The notes: generated from the sequence alone by a model not told the origin. DNA of 64,000 nt from Flavobacteriales bacterium (GCA_027491075.1 JAIXWX010000008.1:1-64000), one strand, 5' to 3'; counted from the stretch's first letter, positions 1 to 9,595 are shown. Made by a program: numbers and translations.

Positions 1-3000
1 CAATCTGCCTTAAAGGAAGTTGGGAAGCTCTGAGTAGACCACTGAGCCCAATCTTTCTTATTCTCAAATGTAACGTTCAAGTTAAAGCCTCCATTTGGGT
101 TTTCTGTGCTCACCAATTGTGCAGTGGCCACAGCTGTACCGTTTGGATACTCTACAAAATCTCCGCTAAGGATGGTATAGTACTTATACATTTCTGGAGC
201 ATTCCAGAAGGCCATCGCCCAGTTTACAGGATAGAAGCAATTTCCGCTGCTGCCTTGTGGTGTTAAAATGTCGCAATCTGCAATGGAGCCTTCGGCAGGA
301 ATTTCTCCTAAGTAGGACTCTTCCATGTCCACCCAAACTGGACCGCCACAGTTGTCCGTCGCTTCTACTTCAGGAGCTGCAGGGATAGCGTCTTCACATG
401 TAAGCACGATGCTTTCTGGAAGACTCACAAATACAGGAGCAATAGTATCGGTAACAGTAATGGTATACGATGTTGTTGCGGTGTTTCCACATTCGTCTGT
501 TGCAAGGTAAGAAACCAAAACAACGGTGTTGCCGCAATCGTCTGCTGAGAGAATCTCGGTAGAACGAACCACAGTTGCACTAGAGCACACATCAGAGGCT
601 GTAAGCTCTTCAAGCTCAGGCATTCCGCATGCTACCACTACATCCTCTACCTCAGTATCAAATGTTGGAGCAATATTGTCGAACACAAAGTAAGTAGCTG
701 AAGCGACAGCGGTATTTCCGCAGTCGTCTGTAGCGGTCCATGTACGAATGGTTTGAATACCACATACCGGCTCAGAGCCACAGTTAAAGTTACCAGCGTC
801 TTCTTCGCCTTCATGCCAATTGAGATTGATGGTTTCCATCGCATCTTTCAATTCGTTGAGCGTGTAGTTCGTCGCACATCCACCAAGACGATTGTTTGCA
901 ATTTCCACCACTTCACTGATGGTCATTCCTTCGAAAACACCATTGGAATAAATAGCATCTCCGATAAACCCTGAAGCATCTCCGAAATTAGGATCGTATG
1001 CATCAAAACCAATAGCCAAACTTGCAGCGACCAATTGACTTGCCAATTGATTGTTGTAGGAGTTGCCTGGATTCAAAAGATCTGAAGTCAATACAGAAGA
1101 AGGCCCACCAGCTGGTAAGAAGTTCTCCACATCTTGAGAAGTTGAAAGGGTAAGAGTAAATCCATCCTCACATCCCACTACAAGACCATTGGGGAATGCG
1201 TCTTCAAAGTTCGCATCACGGTATTGCGCTGCTTGGCTGTTGTTTGCACCCCATCCTCCTTGAGAGTACGAAGTAAACTGTCCGCAATCTTCATCTTCAC
1301 CAGGTAGGCTAATCACTTCTGTAGCGTCATTGAAGGTGACAACCGCAAAGCTGCATGCGTCATCGGCCGTGGCTGCGGGTATACCATCGAACTCAGAGCA
1401 CAAGAACGTACCACCTTCGGGAACGAACACAAAGTAAGGATCAACGTTGTCGATCACCTCGATGATTTGTGTGTGAGTAATGGTATTACCACAGCTATCT
1501 GAAGCAGTGAATACGCGAGTAATGGTATAGCTGCCTAAGCACTCTCCTGGAGTGTTCGATTCTTCAACACTTGCATTGATAAGACCATCACAAACGTCAC
1601 TTGCAACAGCAGAAGAGCTTGGAATTACTTCTGTACAGTTATAAGAGGCATTCTCTGGAATGCTTATCCACGTTGGAGCAATAGTGTCAACGATCGAAAT
1701 AATTTGAACTACAGTTTCCATGTTGCCACAGTGGTCCGTTGCGATCCATGTGCGTGTAACAGTTCCACCACAATTCAAACTCTCTTCATTTTCATTGAAA
1801 GAGACTTCAATCTCTAAGTCGCAATTGTCGATGAATACAGGTTCAGACCAAGGAATAGAATTTCCACATTGAACAGTAATATTTTCAGGAGCAAAATCAA
1901 CTTCAGGCTTCACTTCATCTAGAAGATAAATTGTTTGCTCAAAAGTGGAGCTATTTCCGCAGGCATCCGTTGCTATGTACAATCTGTTTAAAGAACCAGC
2001 GCAAGCATCATCAGTTGGGGTATCTATAAATGAGACTTCCACTGAATTACAAACGTCATCTACGATTACATAGCTTTGATTTGAATTGAAGTTTTCGCAG
2101 AGCACCTCCATAAAGTCAGAACCTTCTATGGTTGGAGCAATTGTGTCAGCAATAGTGTAGTATTGATAGAATGGATCGGACACGTTTCCACAAGCGTCTG
2201 TCGCAGTGTAAATAAATGCACCTTCAGTGAAACAGTCATTTTCAGAAAACAAAGTATCTGAAACCGAAATGATAAATGCGCTGCATGAATCAACAGCAGT
2301 AGGCTCGATACCAACGGCATTTTCAGTACAATAGAATGTTAAGCTAGAAGGCACTTGATTTTGTGACCAAACAGGTGCTTCACTATCTTTTACTTCGATT
2401 GTTTGGATTGCTTGGGAGGTATTTCCACATGCGTCTGTAGCATTAAAAGTGCGCGTAATGGTATAGAGTACAGGACAGTTGCCATATGTAGTATCTACTA
2501 CAGTCTCATAAGAAAACTCATTACAGTTGTCCGAAAGAACGGGATTCTGGTAGTCAATAAACTCGTAGCACTGCACGTCAATATTCCCTGGAACGAAGTC
2601 GAAATTTGGACCAATTGTGTCTACCAAGTAAATTACCTGATCGACAGAGAACGTATTATTACAATTGTCTGTGGCGCTCCAAGTTTTTATATAGTGCTTG
2701 TTACAAAGCTCATTTACGAATTCAATTGAAGAAGTTATATTCAATAGTTCGTCACAATTATCAGTAAACACTACTTCATCAAAATCCAAATCTTCAATAG
2801 TACAATTAACGTATAGATCCTGCGGTTCTTCCGCACTTGGCAATACAGTGTCAATTAAGAAAATGAATTGTTCGAATTCGCTAATGTTACCGCAGTTATC
2901 GTCTACAACGTAGTTGCGGATAATGCGTCCTTCGCAACCACCCGATACTACTTCATCCTCAAAAGAAATGGTGATATTTTCTGAGCAATTATCTTCTGCG

Positions 3001-5414
3001 GTTATATAAACACCAAGTTGCGCATCGCACGCAATTTCTATTTCAAGTTCTCCTGTAATCACTGGAGCCTCATTGTCTAGCACAGAAATAGATTGAAGGA
3101 ACTCTGATTCATTTCCACAAGCATCTATAGCAACCCATCTTCTTTGGAAACCATAGTTGCATCCTTCATACCAGAAGTTTTCATCAGAAGATTCGATAGA
3201 GAAGTCACTGCAATTGTCTGAAACAACTGGCGTAACTATACCTACTTGCTCGTCACAATTGTATACGAAAACAGAAGTGTTTTCGTCGCTAAACTCAGGT
3301 CCTTTTGTATCAGAAACGGTATAAGTAATAATAGCTGTAGTGCTGTTTTCACAGTTGTCTGTGGCAGTCCATGTATACACTATTTGATGGTTGTTTGGAC
3401 AATTTCCTTGGATAGTGTCTTGAGAAAATACAATATCTAAATCAAGATCGCAATTGTCTTCAAATACTGGCGCAAGTGGCGCAACAATTGTTTCAGCGCA
3501 ATCAAATGAAGCGTCTTGCACTGGTGAATGCGTTGGATTTTCTAGGTCCGTTACCGTTATAACTGTAGTTTCTATAGTTTCATTTTCGCAATAATCCATT
3601 GCACCGTACGTCCAAATGATCTGATAAGTACACTCATCTATAGGTACTATTTCTTGTGAGCTTTGGGTAATGGTGATATCCAATCCACAAGCGTCATAAA
3701 CGAGTACATCTTGCATTTCCGTTGGTGCATCAGCGCAATCAACGGTGTAGTCTGCAGGATTCTCGATCACAGGACCAGTGAAATCTTCAAGACCAATGTA
3801 TTGAACGATACTCGCGGAGTTGCCGCAAGCATCAGTGGCAGTGTAAGTACGAATAATGGTTCCTAAACAACCGCCTGACGCCAAGTCATCTATCCATGTT
3901 AAAGTAATGTCTCCCGTGCAGTTATCCGAAACTTCAGGAAGTTCAAGATTCTCTAATTGATCGCACTCAATGTAGATAAGTGGAACGATCGGCCCGAATT
4001 CAGGAGCTTCTGTATCTATGAAGAAAAATTCTTGAGTACAAGTAACAGTTTGATCGCACTCGTCTACGGCAAGATAAGTTCTAGAGATTGTTATTGGACA
4101 ACCTTCATTAGAATAAACATCACCTGTCCATGAGATATTCATTAATCCACATCCTGGGTGGTTTACGATTACACCTTCAATATTCGGTGCAGGCAATTCT
4201 GACAAGCAGCTAATTTCTTGGTTTTCTGGACAAGAAATAGAAAGATTGAAGCACTCTGTTCCTTCTGCCATAATAGGTTCTGATAATTCGAAACAGCCGT
4301 CATCCGATGCATCGAGCTGATCGATGTTGTCTCCTACATTCAACATTGTGAAGTCTCCATCGTAGCTTAATCCATAGAAATATACGGGGTCACTAACGAA
4401 GGATGTTACATCAAACTCACCTGAGGTATTAAAGTCAAGGATATTTCCCAATGCATCTGTCATTAGGAAGTAATAGTTGGATGTTGCGAATGAATTGGAA
4501 AGAACCTGAACAATGTCATCATCTGAATCGTTGGTGCAAAAAGATAGGGGGGAAGGGCCGCTCTCAAAAGTGAGTGAACCTGCTTGACAAAAGAAGATAG
4601 AAAGTGATTCTGCTTTAATGAAAACACCTGAGTCGAGCACGGAGTCAGAAATATCTGCTACTACAAATTTGAAGGAGTATGTTTGTCCAGGTATTACTGC
4701 AATTTGCGCACTAAGCACAATGGTGAAACCATCATAGCCTATTGTTAAACCGGTAGTATTGTCTATGTAGTAGGCTGAATTAGAAAGTGACTGACAATTT
4801 GATGCAGAGCCATTCGAACCAGGTGAACCGTTATTTACGGTGTTAATGGCAACCGGTAGATTAGTGAATGGCACTAGAGCAATGTTTTGATTATTATAGT
4901 TGCCGCCGAGAGGGTTTTGACCAGATACAAAAAAGGCGAATATGTCATTAAAATTGGAGCATACATATTCGTTGTATTCTTCAGAAGCAAATACATATTG
5001 CACCATGATCATATCGCTTTCCGCAACGAAGTCAAACGACAATTCGCATACGTCATTGATGGAGAATGGCGTCAATGGGTCCAAATCAACGTCTCCATTC
5101 AGAGAAGATGACGATTGATTGAACGAAGTATTTCCTGCGACATTAGGACCGTTTGCATCGGAGGCAAGCCCCGTGGTAAGTAAAATACCTTCGGAAATCC
5201 CAATGTTGGTAGTATTCCCTTGGCTAAACGTACCGAAGGCATCTTCGCCACATCGCATTTGAACATTAGAAACTGTCACGCCAGTTCCCAAAAGACTGTT
5301 CGCTAAATCCTCCGGCGTGGCCGAAGTATTTATAACCAATTGGCCAATACTCGAGCTAGCACTCAGCAAGAGAATTGATACCAATAAGGTTAGGTTTTGG
5401 TAAAAATGTTTCAT
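1..5414 (-). CDS. Giant secreted repeat protein, choice-of-anchor L plus HYR-like repeats (partial, C-terminus outside window)
   Basis: An open frame runs from an ATG at 5414 to the left edge without a stop, giving 1804 residues of an incomplete protein. It begins with a signal peptide (about residues 1-25, ending SSSIGQ). Residues about 26-290 match the choice-of-anchor L domain: an SEGILLTTG motif, then FDFVAESD, then YVFASEEYNEYV and IFAFFVSGQNP. From about residue 385 there are about 14 repeats of 75-85 residues. Each has paired cysteines, a TDACGN-type motif and an ending like IxDTxAPxF, as in HYR-like domains. Repeats 13 and 15 carry inserted segments. Proteins of this build usually end in a T9SS type B sorting domain, which would lie beyond position 1; that part is inference. 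It is probably a cell-surface adhesin or structural protein. It lies 29 bp downstream of a small secreted protein and is probably co-transcribed with it. Confidence 0.9.
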   Translation of the reverse strand, partial: MKHFYQNLTLLVSILLLSASSSIGQLVINTSATPEDLANSLLGTGVTVSNVQMRCGEDAFGTFSQGNTTNIGISEGILLTTGLASDANGPNVAGNTSFNQSSSSLNGDVDLDPLTPFSINDVCELSFDFVAESDMIMVQYVFASEEYNEYVCSNFNDIFAFFVSGQNPLGGNYNNQNIALVPFTNLPVAINTVNNGSPGSNGSASNCQSLSNSAYYIDNTTGLTIGYDGFTIVLSAQIAVIPGQTYSFKFVVADISDSVLDSGVFIKAESLSIFFCQAGSLTFESGPSPLSFCTNDSDDDIVQVLSNSFATSNYYFLMTDALGNILDFNTSGEFDVTSFVSDPVYFYGLSYDGDFTMLNVGDNIDQLDASDDGCFELSEPIMAEGTECFNLSISCPENQEISCLSELPAPNIEGVIVNHPGCGLMNISWTGDVYSNEGCPITISRTYLAVDECDQTVTCTQEFFFIDTEAPEFGPIVPLIYIECDQLENLELPEVSDNCTGDITLTWIDDLASGGCLGTIIRTYTATDACGNSASIVQYIGLEDFTGPVIENPADYTVDCADAPTEMQDVLVYDACGLDITITQSSQEIVPIDECTYQIIWTYGAMDYCENETIETTVITVTDLENPTHSPVQDASFDCAETIVAPLAPVFEDNCDLDLDIVFSQDTIQGNCPNNHQIVYTWTATDNCENSTTAIITYTVSDTKGPEFSDENTSVFVYNCDEQVGIVTPVVSDNCSDFSIESSDENFWYEGCNYGFQRRWVAIDACGNESEFLQSISVLDNEAPVITGELEIEIACDAQLGVYITAEDNCSENITISFEDEVVSGGCEGRIIRNYVVDDNCGNISEFEQFIFLIDTVLPSAEEPQDLYVNCTIEDLDFDEVVFTDNCDELLNITSSIEFVNELCNKHYIKTWSATDNCNNTFSVDQVIYLVDTIGPNFDFVPGNIDVQCYEFIDYQNPVLSDNCNEFSYETVVDTTYGNCPVLYTITRTFNATDACGNTSQAIQTIEVKDSEAPVWSQNQVPSSLTFYCTENAVGIEPTAVDSCSAFIISVSDTLFSENDCFTEGAFIYTATDACGNVSDPFYQYYTIADTIAPTIEGSDFMEVLCENFNSNQSYVIVDDVCNSVEVSFIDTPTDDACAGSLNRLYIATDACGNSSTFEQTIYLLDEVKPEVDFAPENITVQCGNSIPWSEPVFIDNCDLEIEVSFNENEESLNCGGTVTRTWIATDHCGNMETVVQIISIVDTIAPTWISIPENASYNCTEVIPSSSAVASDVCDGLINASVEESNTPGECLGSYTITRVFTASDSCGNTITHTQIIEVIDNVDPYFVFVPEGGTFLCSEFDGIPAATADDACSFAVVTFNDATEVISLPGEDEDCGQFTSYSQGGWGANNSQAAQYRDANFEDAFPNGLVVGCEDGFTLTLSTSQDVENFLPAGGPSSVLTSDLLNPGNSYNNQLASQLVAASLAIGFDAYDPNFGDASGFIGDAIYSNGVFEGMTISEVVEIANNRLGGCATNYTLNELKDAMETINLNWHEGEEDAGNFNCGSEPVCGIQTIRTWTATDDCGNTAVASATYFVFDNIAPTFDTEVEDVVVACGMPELEELTASDVCSSATVVRSTEILSADDCGNTVVLVSYLATDECGNTATTSYTITVTDTIAPVFVSLPESIVLTCEDAIPAAPEVEATDNCGGPVWVDMEESYLGEIPAEGSIADCDILTPQGSSGNCFYPVNWAMAFWNAPEMYKYYTILSGDFVEYPNGTAVATAQLVSTENPNGGFNLNVTFENKKDWAQWSTQSFPTSFKAD

Positions 5415-5443
5415 GGTTGAAATTAGGTTGTAAGAAAGTAAGG

Positions 5444-5821
5444 TTATTGCTTAATAGGATTCTGGCTACAGTGGCTCAAAAGAAGAGCGTTCCAATCTGC
5501 AACAGTTCGTCCTGGATTCGCCTTGATAGATAGGATTAGAATCCCTTTGTTTTCTGAAGGTTTATAACGAAAAGTAAAATTGGCAGTGTTTTTTCCGCTA
5601 AGGAAATTGATCAATTCCACCTGGTCGGAGGTATTTACACCACTTAGATCAAAAAGATAATTTTCGCTAAGCGGCTGATCCAACGGAAGCTGAATAATCC
5701 CTTGAGAATTGATCGTTGCATTCGAGTAGGATTGGGCCGCGGCGTCAAAAGAGAATAAAATAAGAGCTAAAGCGCTCAACAAAAAAGTCGACAAAGACTT
5801 CCTTAAAGTTAGGTTGTTCAT
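5444..5821 (-). CDS. Small secreted protein of unknown function
   Basis: This 125-residue protein has a clear signal peptide: a basic start, a hydrophobic stretch LLSALALILFS, and a likely cut after DAAAQ near residue 30. The mature part is about 95 residues with one cysteine near the C-terminus and no motif I recognise. It starts with ATG at 5821 and ends 29 bp before the start of the giant repeat protein on the same strand, so the two are probably one transcript. It could be a partner or surface-assembly factor for the large protein, but that is inferred from position only. Confidence 0.75.
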   Translation of the reverse strand: MNNLTLRKSLSTFLLSALALILFSFDAAAQSYSNATINSQGIIQLPLDQPLSENYLFDLSGVNTSDQVELINFLSGKNTANFTFRYKPSENKGILILSIKANPGRTVADWNALLLSHCSQNPIKQ

Positions 5822-5899
5822 GGTGTTAGTGTCCGTTTTTTAATTAATAAATAACAGTGTTTCAATGATTTAACAAGTGTTCGATTGTTAAAATCCATA

Positions 5900-5907
5900 C
5901 AAAGATA
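5900..5907 (-). promoter_or_regulatory. Promoter -7 box (TATCTTTG) for the small secreted protein and giant repeat protein
   Basis: Reading the minus strand, TATCTTTG matches the Bacteroidota -7 consensus TAnnTTTG exactly. It lies about 79 bp upstream of the ATG at 5821. No clean -33 TTG element is seen at the usual spacing, so the call rests on the -7 box and its position. Confidence 0.5.
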
Positions 5908-6071
5908 GACCTTTTGCATAAGTTTCCTAATTTTTTCTAAGAAAAAACGAATTTCGTCGGTAAAAAATACAATTTAGTGGAGTGGTTAAAAAGTTTAATC
6001 GAAACGACAATTATGAATTTGGTACGTTTTGGGCTGCCTATTACAACTTAAGTTAACAGCGTCGGTTGTAC

Positions 6072-6079
6072 TATTTTTG
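6072..6079 (+). promoter_or_regulatory. Promoter -7 box (TATTTTTG) for the DUF3109 gene; predicts a leaderless mRNA
   Basis: TATTTTTG matches TAnnTTTG exactly. It is followed by only four bases (GCGC) before the ATG at 6084, so transcription would start at or next to the start codon. This supports the ATG at 6084 over an upstream in-frame TTG at 6066, which lies upstream of the box itself. Confidence 0.6.
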
Positions 6080-6083
6080 GCGC

Positions 6084-6671
6084 ATGATAATAGTTGGGGA
6101 TACTTTGGTGAGCGAAGAAGTATTTGAGGAATACTTTGTTTGTGACTTAAGTGCTTGTAAAGGTGCTTGTTGCGTAGAGGGCGAGTCTGGCGCTCCATTG
6201 GATCAAGATGAGCTTGTTCTTCTTGAGGAAGTATACGATCTCGTGAAGCCGTTCATGAGAAAGGAAGGAATTGAGGCCATAGAGCGCGAAGGTCTCTACA
6301 CCCTTGATCAAGATGGAGATTTCGTAACTTCTTTGGTGGGCGATCATGGCGAATGTGCGTTCGTTACCTATGATGCCAATGGAATAGCGAAGTGTTCTCT
6401 AGAATCGGCGCATTTGGCGGGTGTCACTACCTGGAAAAAGCCCATTAGCTGTCATTTGTATCCAATACGTCTTCAAAAACTTTCCGAATATATTGCTGTG
6501 AATTATCACCGATGGCCAGTATGCAGCCCTGCTTGTGAATGCGGATCAAAATTGAAAGTTCCAGTATTCAAATTCTTAAAAGATCCATTGATAAGAAAGT
6601 TTGGGGAGTCGTGGTTCTCTGAGTTATTGGGTGTCTATGAAGTATGGAAGCTCAATGACAGTCAAAGTTAA
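6084..6671 (+). CDS. DUF3109 family cysteine-cluster protein
   Basis: This 195-residue protein begins MIIVGDTLVSEEV, the usual start of the DUF3109 family found across Bacteroidota. It has an N-terminal cysteine cluster CDLSACKGACC and further cysteines in ISCHLYPIR and PVCSPACECG, giving a likely metal-binding site similar to YkgJ-type zinc/iron clusters. It is soluble, without a signal peptide. The molecular function of the family is not established to my knowledge. The start is set by the -7 box four bases upstream. It stands alone, facing away from the giant protein operon. Confidence 0.85.
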   Translation: MIIVGDTLVSEEVFEEYFVCDLSACKGACCVEGESGAPLDQDELVLLEEVYDLVKPFMRKEGIEAIEREGLYTLDQDGDFVTSLVGDHGECAFVTYDANGIAKCSLESAHLAGVTTWKKPISCHLYPIRLQKLSEYIAVNYHRWPVCSPACECGSKLKVPVFKFLKDPLIRKFGESWFSELLGVYEVWKLNDSQS

Positions 6672-6744
6672 TTCACCAGTAGCGTTTTATAATTCTATAA
6701 TTATTAGTACAAAACAGTGAGAAGGGTGGATCATCTTTGTCTCT

Positions 6745-8661
6745 ATGAGCCGCTATTTATTTTTTGTGTGCTTCTTTTTTTTCGCTCAGGCTGCTTTGAG
6801 CCAGTTTTACTATGAGGTCACTCCTCTAAAGATTGGAAATACGAAGGGTTTCGATTTAATATGTGGCAAGATTGGTGAAGACGTTATTTATCTTTCGGAC
6901 GCTGTCAAACTAAAATCCGAGGTGCCATTGATAGAAAAAGGTGCAATGGCTCTATCTCGCGCCGACTTAAATGAGACGTTTAATAGTATCCAAAGTCCGG
7001 AACCACTTTTCCCTTCTTATGGCTCTAAGAGTGATGGTGCGGCTTGTTATAATCCGAATGATTCGACGTTGTATTTCAGTACATACAATTCCATTATTCC
7101 TGAACTACAATTGAACACTTCTGCAATCTATCAGGTAAAGTGGAATGGCAAGGGATGGAGTAAAGCCGAGATTCTTACTTTTTGTAATGATGGATTTAAT
7201 TACCTCCATCCTTGGTTTGATGCAGAACTAGGAGTATTGGTTTTTTCTAGTGATAGAAAAGGTGGACATGGTGGAGCGGATATTTGGTTCGTTTATAAAA
7301 CTAAAGAAGGATGGACTCTGCCAGCCAACGCTGGAGGACAGGTAAACACCGCTGGGAATGAACTTTTTCCAACAACCTTTGAAGGAGACATTTTTTATTC
7401 TTCAAATGGATTAGTGCCAGAAAGGGGCTTCGAGCTTTTTAAAGCAGAGGGGAGAAATCAATGGATGAATGCCATTCAATTAGAAGAGCCATTGAATTCT
7501 AAGGCGGATGATTTGAGAATTGTTTTTCTTTCAAAAGATAAGGGAATGCTTTCATCCTCTCGATCAGGCGCGTTGGGCGGTTTGGATATTTTTATTTTTG
7601 ATAGAATACCGAGATTGAAAAGTCAGCACAATTATTCTGCAATTATAGAAGCGAATGGAAATCCTTTGCCAGATATAGGTTTAGGCGTCTATGAAGAGTC
7701 TGGAGCATTATTGCATGAATTCAAAACGAATCTCCAGGGAAGAGTTTCATTGAACTCACTTCTATTGAATAAAAAGTACCTGGTGAAAATTAAGAATGTT
7801 ACTCCAAAACTTGTCACTTCCACGGAGCTCAAAGTGTTGGATGAAGCGGGTAATGTATTGGGGATTTTTAGGTTTAATGATAAAGGAGAATTGGTATTAG
7901 AACTTTTGGAATTCAAGTACCTTGATCTACCACTGGCCGAAAATGTAGATCAAAGTGTTTTGAATATTTCTCTCGAAGGATTAGTGCTTACCAACTCTGC
8001 TATCAAGAAAAGGATTCCTATATTGATAGAAGATATGGACGGAAACATTATAGCGTCTATTTATTCGGATGATACAGGTAGTTTTTTCGTGGATGGAATA
8101 AGTCCAAAGGCCGAGTATGTTTTTAGAATTGGTTCAAAGTTTAATCCTGATCGCATAGTAGTTCTAAATAGCGGTAAAACGCTTGTCCTTCCTTTTCTGA
8201 AAGAAGAAGCATATTATCGAAGAATCTCCCCAGAGAACGTTATAGAGTTAAAGAATGAGAAGGGAGAATCAATACAAATATCAAGGGATGATGTGTTTAT
8301 AATCAACCGTATCTACTACGAAACGAATAGTGCAAGATTGACCGAACAATCGTTCGGTCAGCTAAATGAGCTTCTCAAGATATTGCGTTTGAATGATAAT
8401 ATAGATCTTCAATTGGTAGCTCACGCGGATTCTCGCGGAAGTCAGGAACATAATTTTAAGCTGTCTTTACTTCGAGCAAAGGCCATTCAAGAATATTTGA
8501 ATTCCAAGGAGAATTTGAATACGAGAATAGAAGTGCAAGCAAAGGGCGAAACGGATTTGATGAACTTATGTAACGACGGAGCTATTTGTTCTGATCAGGA
8601 ACATGCAATAAATAGACGTACAGAGATTAAATTTGTACGCAGATCATATTCTCAAAAGTAA
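6745..8661 (+). CDS. PD40 beta-propeller / OmpA-family outer membrane protein
   Basis: This 638-residue protein has a signal peptide (cut near AALSQ, residue 20). The N-terminal half contains WD40-like PD40 repeats, for example FSSDRKGGHGGADIW (about residue 167) and FYSSNGL. The middle carries carboxypeptidase-regulatory-like beta segments (NGNPLPDIGLGVYEESG and a second copy near residue 425). The C-terminus is an OmpA peptidoglycan-binding domain with the ADSRGS...N..LS..RA signature (about residues 520-635). The layout resembles the T9SS/gliding accessory proteins PorE and SprE, but the TPR region of PorE is not seen. Just upstream, CATCTTTG (7 of 8 to the -7 consensus) sits five bases before the ATG. 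The next gene starts 3 bp downstream, so they form an operon. Confidence 0.88.
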   Translation: MSRYLFFVCFFFFAQAALSQFYYEVTPLKIGNTKGFDLICGKIGEDVIYLSDAVKLKSEVPLIEKGAMALSRADLNETFNSIQSPEPLFPSYGSKSDGAACYNPNDSTLYFSTYNSIIPELQLNTSAIYQVKWNGKGWSKAEILTFCNDGFNYLHPWFDAELGVLVFSSDRKGGHGGADIWFVYKTKEGWTLPANAGGQVNTAGNELFPTTFEGDIFYSSNGLVPERGFELFKAEGRNQWMNAIQLEEPLNSKADDLRIVFLSKDKGMLSSSRSGALGGLDIFIFDRIPRLKSQHNYSAIIEANGNPLPDIGLGVYEESGALLHEFKTNLQGRVSLNSLLLNKKYLVKIKNVTPKLVTSTELKVLDEAGNVLGIFRFNDKGELVLELLEFKYLDLPLAENVDQSVLNISLEGLVLTNSAIKKRIPILIEDMDGNIIASIYSDDTGSFFVDGISPKAEYVFRIGSKFNPDRIVVLNSGKTLVLPFLKEEAYYRRISPENVIELKNEKGESIQISRDDVFIINRIYYETNSARLTEQSFGQLNELLKILRLNDNIDLQLVAHADSRGSQEHNFKLSLLRAKAIQEYLNSKENLNTRIEVQAKGETDLMNLCNDGAICSDQEHAINRRTEIKFVRRSYSQK

Positions 8662-8664
8662 ATC

Positions 8665-9159
8665 ATGAGCCAAAGAACAGGGTTTGATAAATTATTTCCA
8701 GACACGAAATTATCTACGACTAAGGGTATTATTCAGGAAAGTGGAAACTCTCCTCTTCCTGACAGTCAACAGCATCGACCAGTTAGATGGCTGAAGGTAG
8801 ATAATAAGTATTTCACCAATTTGGATGACGGATTATACCACAGCGCTTATGGAGAAGAAATAGCTCTCGTTTATGATAGGGATGGCAAGGTAGTAGCTTA
8901 TAAGAATCTGACCAGAGGTACTTCAAGTGAGGCAAGTTCAAGCGGAGTCATTGGTTCGATTGCGATGGTGCTAATTTTAACTGCTATTGGCTACTACGGG
9001 GGAGTCTGGAATTTTATCTGGAAAGGAATCTCCGAGTGGTGGTTGACTATTTTCATCATTTTCTGTTTTAGTCTTTATGCGATTGTTTGGACTCCCATTT
9101 TTGCCTATCGCGAGTCATTTAGGGAAAGAGAGGGACATAAAATGCTCGAAGGTTTATAG
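8665..9159 (+). CDS. Unknown membrane protein with two transmembrane segments
   Basis: This 164-residue protein has a polar N-terminal part (residues 1-95) and two hydrophobic segments at about 96-113 and 125-145. I do not recognise a family. It starts with ATG 3 bp after the stop of the PD40-OmpA gene, so it is very likely co-transcribed and may act with it in the envelope (inference). Its 3' end overlaps the convergent gene 9154-9552 by 6 bp. Confidence 0.7.
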   Translation: MSQRTGFDKLFPDTKLSTTKGIIQESGNSPLPDSQQHRPVRWLKVDNKYFTNLDDGLYHSAYGEEIALVYDRDGKVVAYKNLTRGTSSEASSSGVIGSIAMVLILTAIGYYGGVWNFIWKGISEWWLTIFIIFCFSLYAIVWTPIFAYRESFREREGHKMLEGL

Positions 9160-9552
9160 ATCGACGTCTTCATCCTCGGACGAATCATGGCCTTTGAAAA
9201 CATAACTGCCAATGAAGCCGACCAAGAAAGCCACAAAGGCCGGGATGAAGATGGAGGCGCTTCTAGTGGTGCCAGAGAAGTAGAGCAGTACGGCGAGGAA
9301 AAGTAAGTTGCGTCCTACAAAAGAAGACCATTCGAAAAAGGATCTTTTTTTTCGTATGAATATGATCGTAGTTCTAATGGTCATCAAGCCCATTCCCACA
9401 GCCATGAACAAGAACCAATGGGGGATATGCATCATTTGCATTAATACACCGATGAATAAAATCCCCAGTGAAACGTATCCAATCAGCGAATAAGTTTTTG
9501 GCTTTTCATCCTTTTCAGGTAAATCTAAAATGGGTTTTTCTTCGTCTGTCAT
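9154..9552 (-). CDS. Small multi-pass membrane protein, faint resemblance to GldL
   Basis: From the ATG at 9552 this gives 132 residues with an acidic N-terminus, about four hydrophobic segments and an acidic tail (SSEDEDVDL). The segment around GVLMQMMHIPHW is reminiscent of the KxxHWPG region of GldL, the T9SS motor subunit, but the rest does not clearly match, so I do not assign a function. A TTG further upstream (9567) is a less likely start. It is divergent from the DUF72 gene, with 43 bp between starts, and its stop overlaps the 3' end of the gene at 8665. Confidence 0.65.
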   Translation of the reverse strand: MTDEEKPILDLPEKDEKPKTYSLIGYVSLGILFIGVLMQMMHIPHWFLFMAVGMGLMTIRTTIIFIRKKRSFFEWSSFVGRNLLFLAVLLYFSGTTRSASIFIPAFVAFLVGFIGSYVFKGHDSSEDEDVDL

Positions 9553-9595
9553 GTGTTTCTGAACCAAGCAAATCTATTATTGTTGCAATATATTT

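Noticed and set aside
2403-2729. A 108-codon plus-strand ORF and several smaller ones within 1-5400
   Set aside because: They lie antisense to a continuous frame with clear domain repeats; they are chance frames in that gene.
1-5400. Regular repeats as a CRISPR array
   Set aside because: The periodicity is about 240 bp, is only similar at the protein level and is in a coding frame.
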